This document shows positions 36,728 through 45,571 of a stretch of DNA of 64,000 bases, piece by piece (position 1 is the stretch's first letter; each line of letters begins with the position of its first letter). The notes beneath the pieces were generated by a model. The model searched no databases. It was not told the DNA's origin and saw nothing but the letters and a program-made list of their open reading frames with translations. Location: contig CACMTV010000001.1 of NCBI GenBank assembly GCA_902616675.1, positions 242,094-306,093 of the forward strand, written 5' to 3'. Source of the stretch: an uncultured Pelagibacteraceae bacterium. GTDB lineage: Bacteria; Pseudomonadota; Alphaproteobacteria; Pelagibacterales; Pelagibacteraceae. The position numbers and the translations under genes were made by a program.

Positions 36728-37356
36728 TAAAGTTTTATAAAGTTATCTATTATTTTTAATCCTGTTTTATCACTTTTCTCTGGGTGAAATTGAGTACCAA
36801 ATAAATTTTCTCTAGCGACTGCACATACAATCTTTGATGAATAATCTGTTGTTGCTGAAATGACTGATTTATCTTCAGGAATAAACTCATAGCTATGTAC
36901 GAAATACATATGAGATTTATTTTTTATATCTTTAAATATTTTACTTTCTTTTTGAATTTCAATTTCATTCCAACCGATGTGTGGAAGTTTAAATTTTCCT
37001 TTTTGATTATCAATTTTAGAAACTTTTCCGGGTATCCATCCTAGTCCTTTTGTTTCTGCTTCTTCATACCCGATATCTGCGAACATTTGTAATCCTACAC
37101 AAATTCCTAATAAGGGTTTCTTATTTGTCATTACAAAATCTTTAAGCGTGTCTACTAATCCAGAAATACTATTTAAAGAATCTACACAGCTTTTGAATGA
37201 ACCTTGACCAGGTAAAACAATTTTATCACTTGATTTAATTTTCTTTATGTCTGAGGTTACCTCAAGATTAACTTTACCTCTAGCAACCTCTGTGAAAGAG
37301 TTAATGACTGAGCTTATATTGCCCGATTGGTAGTCAACAATTGTGACGTTCATCAA
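36727..37356 (-). CDS. hisH: IGP synthase, glutamine amidotransferase subunit
   Basis: Supplies ammonia from glutamine to HisF. A class I amidotransferase of 209 residues: KIVLPGQGSFKSC, the nucleophile in LLGICVGLQMFAD, and the His-Glu pair in FGTQFHPEKSD. It is placed between hisB and hisA as in many Alphaproteobacteria. Two bases separate it from the hisB stop. Confidence 0.96.
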   Translation of the reverse strand: MMNVTIVDYQSGNISSVINSFTEVARGKVNLEVTSDIKKIKSSDKIVLPGQGSFKSCVDSLNSISGLVDTLKDFVMTNKKPLLGICVGLQMFADIGYEEAETKGLGWIPGKVSKIDNQKGKFKLPHIGWNEIEIQKESKIFKDIKNKSHMYFVHSYEFIPEDKSVISATTDYSSKIVCAVARENLFGTQFHPEKSDKTGLKIIDNFIKL

Positions 37357-37358
37357 AT

Positions 37359-37949
37359 TTAAATAGAGCCTTTTGTTGAAGGTATAGAATTCTTAATTCT
37401 TTTATCTATAGCTAAAGCTTCCTTAAGTGATCTAGCTAAACCTTTGTAACAAGACTCAACTTTGTGGTGACTATTATCACCGTAAATATTTTCGATATGT
37501 AAAGTAATTCCTGCTGATTGAGAAAATGCTTGGAACCACTCTTTAAAAAGTTCAGTATCCATTTCACCCAATTTTTCAACAGCTAAGTCCACTTTCCAAA
37601 TTAAGTAAGGTCTATTTGATACATCAATGGAAACACGACTTAATGTTTCATCCATTGGTATCATAGTTGAAGCATATCTTGTAATTCCCTTTCGGTTGCC
37701 AGCAGCTTTTTTGATAGCTTCTCCTATCGCGATACCGGTATCCTCTGTGGTGTGATGTAAATCAATATGAGTGTCACCTTTAGCTTTAACCTCTAAATCT
37801 ATTAAAGAATGTTTAGATAGCTGCTCTAGCATGTGGTCTAAAAAACCTATACCAGTTTTAATATTATATTTACCTTTGCCATCTAAATTAACCGCAACAG
37901 AAATGCTAGTTTCTTTTGTTTTTCTTAATATTTTTGCTTTTCTTTTCAT
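37359..37949 (-). CDS. hisB: Imidazoleglycerol-phosphate dehydratase
   Basis: Dehydrates IGP to imidazole acetol phosphate using Mn2+. 196 residues from ATG 37949; the longer track start (38006) adds 19 non-conserved residues and is rejected. The metal-binding [14 protein letters not shown] and [13 protein letters not shown] motifs are present, with [17 protein letters not shown] near the end. It is a monofunctional dehydratase without the phosphatase domain of E. coli HisB. It is the first gene of the operon and is divergent from hslV (102-bp gap). Confidence 0.95.
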   Translation of the reverse strand: MKRKAKILRKTKETSISVAVNLDGKGKYNIKTGIGFLDHMLEQLSKHSLIDLEVKAKGDTHIDLHHTTEDTGIAIGEAIKKAAGNRKGITRYASTMIPMDETLSRVSIDVSNRPYLIWKVDLAVEKLGEMDTELFKEWFQAFSQSAGITLHIENIYGDNSHHKVESCYKGLARSLKEALAIDKRIKNSIPSTKGSI

Positions 37950-38051
37950 AAAATAGCCAATTAACCTTATGATATATATATAATTAGGCTTTTTATCAAT
38001 AAACACAAAATGTCTATTGAAGAAATAAAATTAATCTCCACATAGAATAAC

Positions 38052-38591
38052 ATGAATACAGCTGAAAAATGGCATGGAACAACGATTGTTCTTTTAAGGA
38101 AAGATAACGAAACCATTGTTATTGGAGACGGTCAAGTTAGTCTAGGAAATACAGTTCTTAAGAGCAAAGCAAAAAAAGTCAGAAAAATTGAGAAAAGAAA
38201 TGTTATTGCAGGTTTTGCAGGATCGACTGCTGACGCACTTACTTTGTTTGAGAGATTAGAAGCTAAACTCGAAAAACATGCTGGTAATCTATCAAGAGCC
38301 GCTGTTGAGTTAGCAAAAGATTGGAGAAGCGATAAATATTTGAGAAGATTAGAAGCTTTAATGGCAGTAGCTGATAAGGAAAAAAGTTTTATTATTTCTG
38401 GTACTGGAGACGTTTTAGAGCCCGAAGATGGGATTATTGGAATAGGATCTGGGGGGAATTATGCACTTGCAGCTGCAAAAGTTTTAATGGAAACTGACAT
38501 GAAAGCCGAGGATATAGCCAAGAAAGCAATTAAAGTTGCATCAGAAATTTGTGTTTTTACTAATAACAATACCACAATGGAAAAATTATAA
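38052..38591 (+). CDS. hslV: HslV peptidase subunit of HslUV protease
   Basis: A proteasome-like threonine peptidase. The 179 residues begin with a short propeptide (MNTAEKWHG) before Thr10, the expected catalytic N-terminal Thr (TTIVLLRK), and contain [21 protein letters not shown] and [16 protein letters not shown]. Alphaproteobacterial HslV keeps such a propeptide. Its stop is one base before the hslU start, giving a two-gene operon. A weak heat-shock-like element upstream is discussed under rejected items. Confidence 0.96.
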   Translation: MNTAEKWHGTTIVLLRKDNETIVIGDGQVSLGNTVLKSKAKKVRKIEKRNVIAGFAGSTADALTLFERLEAKLEKHAGNLSRAAVELAKDWRSDKYLRRLEALMAVADKEKSFIISGTGDVLEPEDGIIGIGSGGNYALAAAKVLMETDMKAEDIAKKAIKVASEICVFTNNNTTMEKL

Positions 38592-38592
38592 A

Positions 38593-39972
38593 ATGTCAGG
38601 ATCAAAAAAAATTACGAACTTAAATTTAGTCAAAGGTAAAGTGAAAGTAGAGCAAAGCAAGGTAAGCGCATTATCTCCGAGAGAAATAGTTTCAGAATTA
38701 GATAGGTATGTAATTGGTCAAAAAGAAGCAAAAAAGGCTGTAGCAGTTGCTCTAAGAAATAGATGGAGACGACAAGCGTTGTCTGATGAAATGAAAGATG
38801 AAGTTTTACCAAAAAATATTTTAATGATAGGTCCGACTGGCGTGGGAAAAACCGAGATTTCTAGAAGATTATCAAGATTAGCAGAGGCGCCATTTATAAA
38901 AGTTGAGGCTACTAGATTCACTGAGGTAGGATACGTTGGTAGAGACGTTGAACAAATTATTAGAGACCTAGTAGAAATTGCTATCGCAATGGAACGAGAG
39001 AAAAAAAGAAAAGAAGTTAACGCAAAAGCCCAATTATTAGCAGAAGAAAAAGTACTTGATGCATTAGTTGGCAATAAAGCTTCTGTAGCAACAAGAGAAA
39101 GTTTTAGAAAAAGATTAAGAAATGGTGATTTAGACAATAACCAAATTGAAATAGAGGTAATGGATACTGCTTCATCTATGCCTAGTTTTGAGATTCCAGG
39201 TATGCCAGGTGCAAATGTTGGAATGGTTAACATTGGAGAAATATTCGGAAAATCCATGGGAAACAAAAAGGGAAAGAAGAAGAAGATGACTGTAAAAGAG
39301 TCTCATGAAATTTTAGTTGCTCAAGAGTCAGATAAAATGATTGAGGAAGATAAAATTGTACAAGAAGCAAAAAAATCAACCGAGGATAATGGAATAGTTT
39401 TTTTAGATGAAATTGATAAAGTTTCCGCTAGAGGGGATAGAGTGGGCGGAGACGTATCGAGAGAAGGAGTCCAAAGAGATCTTTTGCCGCTAATAGAAGG
39501 CACAACCGTCAATACGAAACACGGACCAATTAAAACTGATCATATACTATTTATTGCTTCGGGAGCTTTCCAGCTTGCAAAGCCTTCTGACTTGCTTCCA
39601 GAGCTACAAGGAAGATTACCCATTAGAGTTGAATTAAGTGCACTCAATGAGAAAGATTTTATAAGAATATTAAAAGAACCAGATAATAGTTTAATCAAAC
39701 AGTATAAAGCACTATTGAAAACAGAAAATGTTGATCTAGAATTTAAAGATGATGGTATCGAGATGCTTGCAAAAATATCAACAGAGGTAAACTCTTCAAT
39801 AGAAAACATTGGTGCTAGAAGATTGCATACTATTATAGAAAAAGTTCTTGATGATATAAGTTTTAATGCAACGGACAGAGCGGGTGAAAAAATAGTTGTC
39901 GATAAAAAGTTTGTTGAGAAAAACTTGGGTGACTTAGTTAAAGATACTGATTTATCTAAATTTATTCTATAA
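38593..39972 (+). CDS. hslU: HslU ATPase subunit of HslUV protease
   Basis: An AAA+ unfoldase feeding HslV. 459 residues from ATG 38593; the track's 38536 start lies inside hslV in another frame. [16 protein letters not shown] opens the protein, then Walker [17 protein letters not shown], the pore motif and the inserted I domain (about 120-240), Walker [11 protein letters not shown] and sensor 2 [14 protein letters not shown]. It converges on the Smr-family gene with a six-base overlap. Confidence 0.97.
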   Translation: MSGSKKITNLNLVKGKVKVEQSKVSALSPREIVSELDRYVIGQKEAKKAVAVALRNRWRRQALSDEMKDEVLPKNILMIGPTGVGKTEISRRLSRLAEAPFIKVEATRFTEVGYVGRDVEQIIRDLVEIAIAMEREKKRKEVNAKAQLLAEEKVLDALVGNKASVATRESFRKRLRNGDLDNNQIEIEVMDTASSMPSFEIPGMPGANVGMVNIGEIFGKSMGNKKGKKKKMTVKESHEILVAQESDKMIEEDKIVQEAKKSTEDNGIVFLDEIDKVSARGDRVGGDVSREGVQRDLLPLIEGTTVNTKHGPIKTDHILFIASGAFQLAKPSDLLPELQGRLPIRVELSALNEKDFIRILKEPDNSLIKQYKALLKTENVDLEFKDDGIEMLAKISTEVNSSIENIGARRLHTIIEKVLDDISFNATDRAGEKIVVDKKFVEKNLGDLVKDTDLSKFIL

Positions 39973-40407
39973 TTTCTTCAATTTAATTAGTAAAGCACCA
40001 TCTCCCCCTTCATTTTGGGAGGGATTTACAACAGATATTATTAACTTGGAGATTTCCGGTTCTGAATTTATATATTCTGGAACTGAGTATCTTAGTTTGC
40101 TTAGTTTAGAAGATTTATAAACATCATCGTCTCTAGAATGCAATCCTTTTCCGGTAATTAACAATATTTCTCTATAATTTTTTTCACTACACGATATTAT
40201 TATTTCTTTCACCTTTTTGTTCGCCTCACTTAAAGTAAGACCGTGTAAATCATATTTGTATACTTGATCCTGATTTTTAGATTGGTTAACTTGATCTTTA
40301 TCGGGAATATTAGATTTATCCTTTAAAAAATTTTCCCAATCCTTTCTATCTTTTTTAGATAAGAAATCTTTTTTTTTCACTAACTTAAAATTTCTGCTAA
40401 ATACCAA
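39967..40407 (-). CDS. Smr-domain protein
   Basis: 146 residues. After a charged, disordered N-terminus, the Smr domain (about 70-146) shows [20 protein letters not shown] and [10 protein letters not shown], the (L/I)DLHG and TGxG signatures of the MutS2 C-terminal nuclease domain. Stand-alone Smr proteins have been linked to endonucleolytic cleavage of DNA or of mRNA on collided ribosomes. The start overlaps the Tim44-like gene by 28 bases in another frame. The substrate here is unknown. Confidence 0.88.
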   Translation of the reverse strand: MVFSRNFKLVKKKDFLSKKDRKDWENFLKDKSNIPDKDQVNQSKNQDQVYKYDLHGLTLSEANKKVKEIIISCSEKNYREILLITGKGLHSRDDDVYKSSKLSKLRYSVPEYINSEPEISKLIISVVNPSQNEGGDGALLIKLKKL

Positions 40408-40985
40408 TTAGGACTGTCACTTGAAGCTTTTTTGGAAAACTTCCATTGATCTGTTACTGTTTTTATTCGGTCAGGATTGCCTTCAATTACATTATTACTT
40501 TTATCTTTTTTAACAGAAATTATATCAGAAACAAACTTTACTGTAGCAAAAATATTATCTTGAACCTTTTCGTATTTTTCAACATTTGACTCTTTTATCC
40601 CTATAAATGTTAATTCAGACTTGATGCCTTTATCATCTCTCTCAGAAATGGCTTGATTGAAATTAGTAGCCATTCTAGGTGTAAGAAGACCTTTTAAACT
40701 TTTTTTATCTCCTTTTGAGAATGCAGTAATAATTGTTTCGTAAGCTATCTCCGCACCACGAATAAACTTCTCTTTTTCTTCTCCTTCAAGCTCATTTGGA
40801 TTAGACTTTTTAAACTTAACTTCTTGTTTTTTTCGAAATTCTTCAAATTTTTTTTCTGAAAACCTAGGATACATTTTATCTTCATGACCAGTTTTTCTCC
40901 CTAAGATACTTCTCAATCTTAAGATTATAAAACCAGCTATCATGGCTAGTAAAATGATATCAATATATCCAAAGTTGCTACTCAT
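40380..40985 (-). CDS. Tim44-domain inner-membrane protein
   Basis: 201 residues with one N-terminal membrane segment (about 9-25: IDIILLAMIAGFIILRL), a charged linker and a C-terminal Tim44-like domain (about 65-200). Alphaproteobacterial members (TimA) are encoded beside fxsA and secB as here and are considered relatives of the mitochondrial import motor subunit. It is divergent from fxsA; the first coding bases of the two lie about 45 apart with the chosen fxsA start. Confidence 0.85.
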   Translation of the reverse strand: MSSNFGYIDIILLAMIAGFIILRLRSILGRKTGHEDKMYPRFSEKKFEEFRKKQEVKFKKSNPNELEGEEKEKFIRGAEIAYETIITAFSKGDKKSLKGLLTPRMATNFNQAISERDDKGIKSELTFIGIKESNVEKYEKVQDNIFATVKFVSDIISVKKDKSNNVIEGNPDRIKTVTDQWKFSKKASSDSPNWYLAEILS

Positions 40986-41029
40986 TGTTTGCTAAATATA
41001 CATTATTAATATATTTTTGTATCAGACAA

Positions 41030-41443
41030 ATGAACACAATACTAATATCAATTATTGCCATACCAATAATAGAAATAATGATTTTTATTAAAATCGGGGA
41101 AAATATTGGAGCAATAAATACGATTTTACTAATATTTTTTACTGCTGTGGTGGGTGTTTATTTTGCGAGGATTCAAGGAATTAAGACATTAAAAAATGGA
41201 CTTATAAATATGTACCAAAACAAGTTACCTTTTTATGAGATATTATCTGGAGCCTCCATTGCTATCGCCGCAATATTTCTCATTTTGCCAGGATTTTTTA
41301 CTGATAGCATAGGCTTTCTATTGCTTATCCCATTGACTAGAAAACTAATACTTTATCCTATTATGAGAAAAAGTGAGGTAAAAACTAAAAGTGATAATAC
41401 TATTGATGCTGAAATTATAGAAGATAAAAAGGATGAATTATAA
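41030..41443 (+). CDS. fxsA: FxsA-family membrane protein
   Basis: 137 residues from ATG 41030; the track's 40985 start is rejected because the family begins near MNTILISIIAIPIIEIMIFIKIG. Four hydrophobic segments are present, with GENIGAINTILLIFFTAVVGVYFARIQG and the LPGFFTDSIGFLLLIP segment, which are strongly conserved in FxsA. In E. coli it suppresses phage exclusion when overproduced; the normal role is unknown. It overlaps secB by 11 bases. Confidence 0.92.
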   Translation: MNTILISIIAIPIIEIMIFIKIGENIGAINTILLIFFTAVVGVYFARIQGIKTLKNGLINMYQNKLPFYEILSGASIAIAAIFLILPGFFTDSIGFLLLIPLTRKLILYPIMRKSEVKTKSDNTIDAEIIEDKKDEL

Positions 41444-41849
41444 AATAATTGCAAAATATATTAAAACATTAAATTTTGATATCTCAAAACCAGAGAAATT
41501 TTTTTCACTTACAAAAGATATTTCGAATTATAAGTTTAAAATAGACATTAAAAGTAACAGGTTTAAAGAAAATATTATAGAGATACAAACAACACTGGCT
41601 TTAGAACCAAAAGATAATAATTTAGAGAAAATTATTGCGCTGGTTACATTTTCAACCTTGATAGAATTAGATAAAAATTTTACAGATAAAAAAAAGTTAG
41701 AAGAAATTATATTAGTAGAAATACCAACTGAAATTTACCCGGAGTTAAGGAAAGTTTTTGTTTTTATTTTTGAAAATTCAGGCTTTAAAGAAATTAAAAT
41801 TGATCCAAATGTAGATTTTAAAAAACTTTATTTATCAAGACAAAATTAA
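41433..41849 (+). CDS. secB: Protein-export chaperone SecB
   Basis: 138 residues. The sequence is diverged, but YIKTLNFDISKPEKFFS matches the SecB N-terminal YIKDLSFENPN-type segment and the mid-beta strand FKENIIEIQTTLALEPK is in register. The fxsA-secB-dnaQ neighbourhood supports the call. It keeps preproteins unfolded for SecA. Without context this would be only a moderate call. It converges on dnaQ with a 4-base overlap. Confidence 0.82.
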   Translation: MNYKIIAKYIKTLNFDISKPEKFFSLTKDISNYKFKIDIKSNRFKENIIEIQTTLALEPKDNNLEKIIALVTFSTLIELDKNFTDKKKLEEIILVEIPTEIYPELRKVFVFIFENSGFKEIKIDPNVDFKKLYLSRQN

Positions 41850-42508
41850 AAAAAATTCTTTTTAAGCTCGTTTTTTAAAAATAATTTATGGTTTTTTAAT
41901 TCTTCTTCTGAAATTTCAATTATTTTTTTTGAATAATTTAATGTTTTATTAAATTTTATCTTTTGTTCAATTTTATTAGTAAAAGATAATTTAGGTTCTT
42001 TGGCATCGAGAAGGTTGATGTAAACTTCACGTAATAGCTCACAATCTAGAACTGCATTATGTTTTGTCCTCCTAGAAAGATCAACATTAAATCTTTTACA
42101 CAGAGAATCTAATGAGTTTGATGTCCCTGGGAATTTTCCTCTTGCTAACTCTAGGCTATCTATAATTTTATTTTTTATAATAGGGTTTTTTTTAATTAAT
42201 TTAAGCTCATGGTTAATAAATGGAATATCAAAAGATGCATTATGTATGATTAAATCATTGCCGTTGATAAAACTCAAAAGTTCATCAGCAATTTCTATAA
42301 ACTTGGGTTTGTCTTGTAAATAGGCCGTAGAGAAACCATGAACCTTAAATGCTTCGTCAGGAACATTTCTTTCAGGATTTATGATCTTATGAAAAACTCT
42401 TTTAGTTGGAATTAGTTCTTTGGTTTCGATACAAGCTATCTCTACAATTTTGTGGCTATCTTTAAAAGATAAACCAGTAGTCTCGATATCTAAAAATATT
42501 TCAGACAT
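41846..42508 (-). CDS. dnaQ: DNA polymerase III epsilon (proofreading) subunit
   Basis: A 3'-5' exonuclease of the DnaQ/DEDDh family. The 220 residues contain Exo I FLDIETTGLSF, Exo II NASFDIPFIN and Exo III KHNAVLDCELLREVY, with the DEDDh His. The C-terminal tail for binding the alpha subunit is short and Lys-rich. It is the last of the minus-strand set ppsR-maf-aroE-coaE-dnaQ and shares one base with the coaE stop. Confidence 0.95.
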   Translation of the reverse strand: MSEIFLDIETTGLSFKDSHKIVEIACIETKELIPTKRVFHKIINPERNVPDEAFKVHGFSTAYLQDKPKFIEIADELLSFINGNDLIIHNASFDIPFINHELKLIKKNPIIKNKIIDSLELARGKFPGTSNSLDSLCKRFNVDLSRRTKHNAVLDCELLREVYINLLDAKEPKLSFTNKIEQKIKFNKTLNYSKKIIEISEEELKNHKLFLKNELKKNFF

Positions 42509-43059
42509 TAGTTAATTATATCATTTACCTTTTTTTTAAGATAGTTTTTAGATTTATTATTAACAATTAAATAATCGCAATATTTAATTTTTTTTTTTGC
42601 AGAGAATTGATTTTTATCTAAGAGGTAGAACATTTTCTTTTTACCACCATTTTTAATATAACGTTTTAATCTATTTTTTTTAGGAGCTACAACTAGGATT
42701 ATGTAATCAAAAAAACTCATAAGTTTGCTTTCTATTAGTAAAGGAATTTCAAAGAAAATAATCTCCTTTTTTTTATTTTTTTTATGAAACTCTCGCATTT
42801 TTTTTCTCACAAAAGGGTGTATTATTGCTCCTAATTCTTTGAGAGTTATTTCCTTTTTTAATAATTTTAACTTTATTTCTTCTTTGATATTTTTTCCTTT
42901 TATTTTAAATTTTGCTTTAATCTTTTTTTTAAAATAATTGTCAAAATATAAATCTTTTACTGCTTTATCTGCGCTGAAAAGTAATTTTTTGTTTTTGGAC
43001 AATAATTTAGCCACGGAAGATTTTCCAGAGGATAAAGAGCCTGTTATTCCAATTTTCAT
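42508..43059 (-). CDS. coaE: Dephospho-CoA kinase
   Basis: The last step of coenzyme A synthesis. 183 residues with P-loop GITGSLSSGKSSVAKLL, HPFVRKKMREF and IIFFEIPLLIESKL, where the Asp-Val-Pro-Leu motif reads EIPLL. Slightly shorter than average and very Lys-rich, as is usual for this genome. Translation overlaps the aroE stop by four bases. Confidence 0.94.
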   Translation of the reverse strand: MKIGITGSLSSGKSSVAKLLSKNKKLLFSADKAVKDLYFDNYFKKKIKAKFKIKGKNIKEEIKLKLLKKEITLKELGAIIHPFVRKKMREFHKKNKKKEIIFFEIPLLIESKLMSFFDYIILVVAPKKNRLKRYIKNGGKKKMFYLLDKNQFSAKKKIKYCDYLIVNNKSKNYLKKKVNDIIN

Positions 43060-43889
43060 TTGTCTAGTTTAGATTCTAGAAGTTTTATCAAGTCATCATC
43101 GATTTCAGGATTAATTTTATTCCACAGATAAAAAGATTTTTGTCCCTGATAAATAAACATGTTTATTCCATTATATGATCTTATATTTTTTGACTTAAAA
43201 TATTTTATCATCTTAGTTTGTGAAGGATTATAAATGGTATCTATAAAAATCATACTTCTTTTAAAAGCGCTAAAATCAATATTAAACTCATCACTCGATT
43301 GTAGGCCTAAGCTTGTTGCATTTACTACTATATCAAATTTGCCAAACTGACTTGCACATTCATCCCATTTTATAATTTTAATACTATTAAATTTTTTTTT
43401 TAAAAATAGAGATTTTTCATAAGTTCTATTTGTAATTGAAATATTTAGAATATTGGATTTTAAAAAGGCTAGGATGATCGATGGAGCAACGCCCCCGGCT
43501 CCGAGAATTAGAACTTTTTTGTTTTTTTTTTCCTGATTAGATATCGATTTCAAGTACGCCGCTTGAAAACCGAATACGTCAGTGTTCTCTCCTATTAAGC
43601 TATGATTTTCATCCAGCATTATCGTATTAACAGAATGAGTTTCATTAGCATCATTAATAGTTTTGCTCAAAAATGGAATTACAGATTTTTTATAGGGCAG
43701 GGTAACATTGATACCCATTATTTCTTTATCTCTTATTTTATTAATAACATTTTCTATTTCTTTTTCTTCTATTTCTAACAATTCGTACTCAGCATTAATA
43801 TTATATTTATTTAGCCAATAATTGTGCATAATTGGTGAAAGTGAATGTGATAATGGGTTACCAATTATTGCAAACTTGTTTTTTTTCAT
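43056..43889 (-). CDS. aroE: Shikimate dehydrogenase
   Basis: NADPH-dependent reduction of 3-dehydroshikimate. 277 residues: GNPLSHSLSPIMHNYWL (shikimate site), VTLPYKKSVIPFL with the catalytic Lys, GENTDVFGF with the catalytic Asp, and nucleotide fold VLILGAGGVAPSIILAF. The end YQGQKSFYLWNK carries the conserved Gln. It overlaps maf and coaE by four bases each. Confidence 0.96.
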   Translation of the reverse strand: MKKNKFAIIGNPLSHSLSPIMHNYWLNKYNINAEYELLEIEEKEIENVINKIRDKEIMGINVTLPYKKSVIPFLSKTINDANETHSVNTIMLDENHSLIGENTDVFGFQAAYLKSISNQEKKNKKVLILGAGGVAPSIILAFLKSNILNISITNRTYEKSLFLKKKFNSIKIIKWDECASQFGKFDIVVNATSLGLQSSDEFNIDFSAFKRSMIFIDTIYNPSQTKMIKYFKSKNIRSYNGINMFIYQGQKSFYLWNKINPEIDDDLIKLLESKLDK

Positions 43890-44470
43890 AATTTGTAGTT
43901 TTTGACATATTCCTTAATTTGTTTTACTGGCAAGCCCATTATAGAATCTTTATCACCTTTAATATACTCAAATAAATGAAGTCCTCCCGCTTCGATTTGA
44001 TAAACTCCATAAGCCAATAACGTTTCAGTTTTGATTTCATTTAAATAGGATTTTAATTCTTTATCAGATAAATTTTTCATCTTAAGTTCAGACCTGTCCG
44101 TATAATTCCAAATCATTGAACTATTTTTGGAAATGCAAACTGAGCTTATTAAATAATGTTTCTGTCCATTTAATAACTTCAAAATATCAAATGCTTCCTC
44201 TCTTGAAATAGGCTTGTTAATCAACTTTGAGCCTAAGGATATAACGCTGTCCGCGCCGAGAACAAGTTGGTCAGGAAATTTTGTACCAACTTTAATAGAT
44301 TTTAATTCAGCTAAATTTTTTGAAATGATCTCTGGATTGGCTCCCTTTTCTATAAGCGCCTCTTTAACTTGATCTTCGTCTACATTAGACGGTGAAACAA
44401 TTGTTTCAAATCCGTTTTTATCAAGAATATTTTTTCTAACGCCACTTTTGGAGGCTAAAATAATTTTCAT
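43886..44470 (-). CDS. maf: Maf-family nucleotide pyrophosphatase
   Basis: Hydrolyses non-canonical or modified NTPs. 194 residues: IILASKSGVRKNIL (usually SxRR), PSNVDEDQVKEAL, VLGADSVISLGSKLINKP with the catalytic Asp, and GDKDSIMGLPV. Maf-aroE-coaE-dnaQ is a typical alphaproteobacterial string. The third base pattern SGVRK for SPRR is a mild variation. The start overlaps the ppsR stop by four bases. Confidence 0.93.
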   Translation of the reverse strand: MKIILASKSGVRKNILDKNGFETIVSPSNVDEDQVKEALIEKGANPEIISKNLAELKSIKVGTKFPDQLVLGADSVISLGSKLINKPISREEAFDILKLLNGQKHYLISSVCISKNSSMIWNYTDRSELKMKNLSDKELKSYLNEIKTETLLAYGVYQIEAGGLHLFEYIKGDKDSIMGLPVKQIKEYVKNYKL

Positions 44471-45288
44471 TTATTTCTTTTTATTTCAATTATTTTAATT
44501 ATAGATGCGGCTGTTTCTTCAACAGATTTTCTTGTAACATCAATCGTGGGCCAATTGTATTTTCTAAAAAGAATTTTGGAGTCTTCGACTTCTTTTTGAA
44601 TAGAACTAATATCTATATAACTTGAGGATCTATTTTCTTTCATTAGTGCTACTCGATTACGCCTAATATCAGATAATCTGTCTGGGTCTGCAAAAAGTCC
44701 AACAACACAACATTTTAAATTTTTACTTTTTAAATCTGTTGGTATGTCTTGGTTGGGCACTAATGGTATATTTGTAGTTTTATAACCTCTGTTAGCAAGA
44801 TAAATAGATGTTGGCGTCTTGCTAGTTCTACTAACACCCAATAAGATTACATCTGAATTTGATAGGTCCTCAGTTCTTTTTCCATCATCATGGGACATTG
44901 TAAACTGGATTGCTTCTATTCTTTTGTAATAATCATCATCTAGTACATGCTGGGCACTTGGTTTATGAATAGCTTTTTGGTTAAGTAATTTTGAAAAAGC
45001 TAAAATTAAGCTTCCTAATACTCCAAAACAAGGAATATTTGATTGTTCGCTTCTGCTTGCTAAATATTTTGCAAGTTTCGTCTCAACTATTGTGTAAAGT
45101 ATAATTGGATTGTGTCCTTTAATTCCTTCGCTTATAATTTTATCAACCTGCTGTTCTGTCCTTACAAAAAAAAACTCTTTCTTCTCATAATTAAAATTTT
45201 TAAATTGAGACTGCAAAGATAAAAATATTCTATCAAGGGTTTCACCGGTAGAATCTGATATAAGATATACATTGTATTTTTCGTTCAT
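44467..45288 (-). CDS. ppsR: Pyruvate dikinase/PEP synthase regulatory kinase-phosphorylase
   Basis: A DUF299 protein that inactivates PpsA or PpdK by ADP-dependent phosphorylation and reverses it with phosphate. The 273 residues include the Walker-A-like GVSRTSKTPTSIYLANRG, VYLISDSTGETLD at the N-terminus and FADPDRLSDIRRNRV. In Caulobacter and Rickettsia the corresponding gene lies beside the replication origin and hemE, as here. It begins the leftward operon ppsR-maf-aroE-coaE-dnaQ. Confidence 0.93.
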   Translation of the reverse strand: MNEKYNVYLISDSTGETLDRIFLSLQSQFKNFNYEKKEFFFVRTEQQVDKIISEGIKGHNPIILYTIVETKLAKYLASRSEQSNIPCFGVLGSLILAFSKLLNQKAIHKPSAQHVLDDDYYKRIEAIQFTMSHDDGKRTEDLSNSDVILLGVSRTSKTPTSIYLANRGYKTTNIPLVPNQDIPTDLKSKNLKCCVVGLFADPDRLSDIRRNRVALMKENRSSSYIDISSIQKEVEDSKILFRKYNWPTIDVTRKSVEETAASIIKIIEIKRNK

Positions 45289-45571
45289 AATTTTGTTAGT
45301 AAATATTGAATAAAGTTATATTGTACAAAAAAGTTCATCTTAAAATAAAATTACTCACAATAGTTAACATATTTGTTACATTTTATTCTATGTGAATTAA
45401 TTTATACATAAATATTTAAAAGTGTGAGTATAATTCAAATTATATTTTAAATAAGAGTAAATTATGACCAGTAAATGGGTATAAAATGTTTAAAACTAGG
45501 TATAATTAAATATAGTCGATACTAACATGACCTATTACAATAACATTACTTATTAATATATTATTTAATTT
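45289..45571. other. Candidate chromosomal origin of replication (oriC)
   Basis: A 283-bp gene-free gap, the longest in the window and extremely AT-rich, between ppsR (leftward) and hemE (rightward). It contains DnaA-box-like 9-mers: TTACTCACA at 45351-45359, TGTGAATTA (reverse of TAATTCACA) at 45391-45399 and TGTGAGTAT (reverse of ATACTCACA) at 45423-45431. It also holds a TAACA/TGTTA inverted repeat at 45365-45378 and two GGTATAA copies 21 bases apart. The right end is an almost pure A/T stretch suitable for unwinding. In other Alphaproteobacteria oriC sits next to hemE. No box is a perfect TTATCCACA, so the call rests mainly on context. Confidence 0.6.

Noticed and set aside
38015-38044. 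Possible sigma-32 promoter before hslV (TATTGAA and CTCCACAT)
   Set aside because: Both boxes have mismatches and the -10 lies too close to the start codon, so it is not reported as a feature.
45289-45571. Short ORFs in the ppsR-hemE gap
   Set aside because: Reading frames are interrupted within a few codons on inspection; no coding signal seen.
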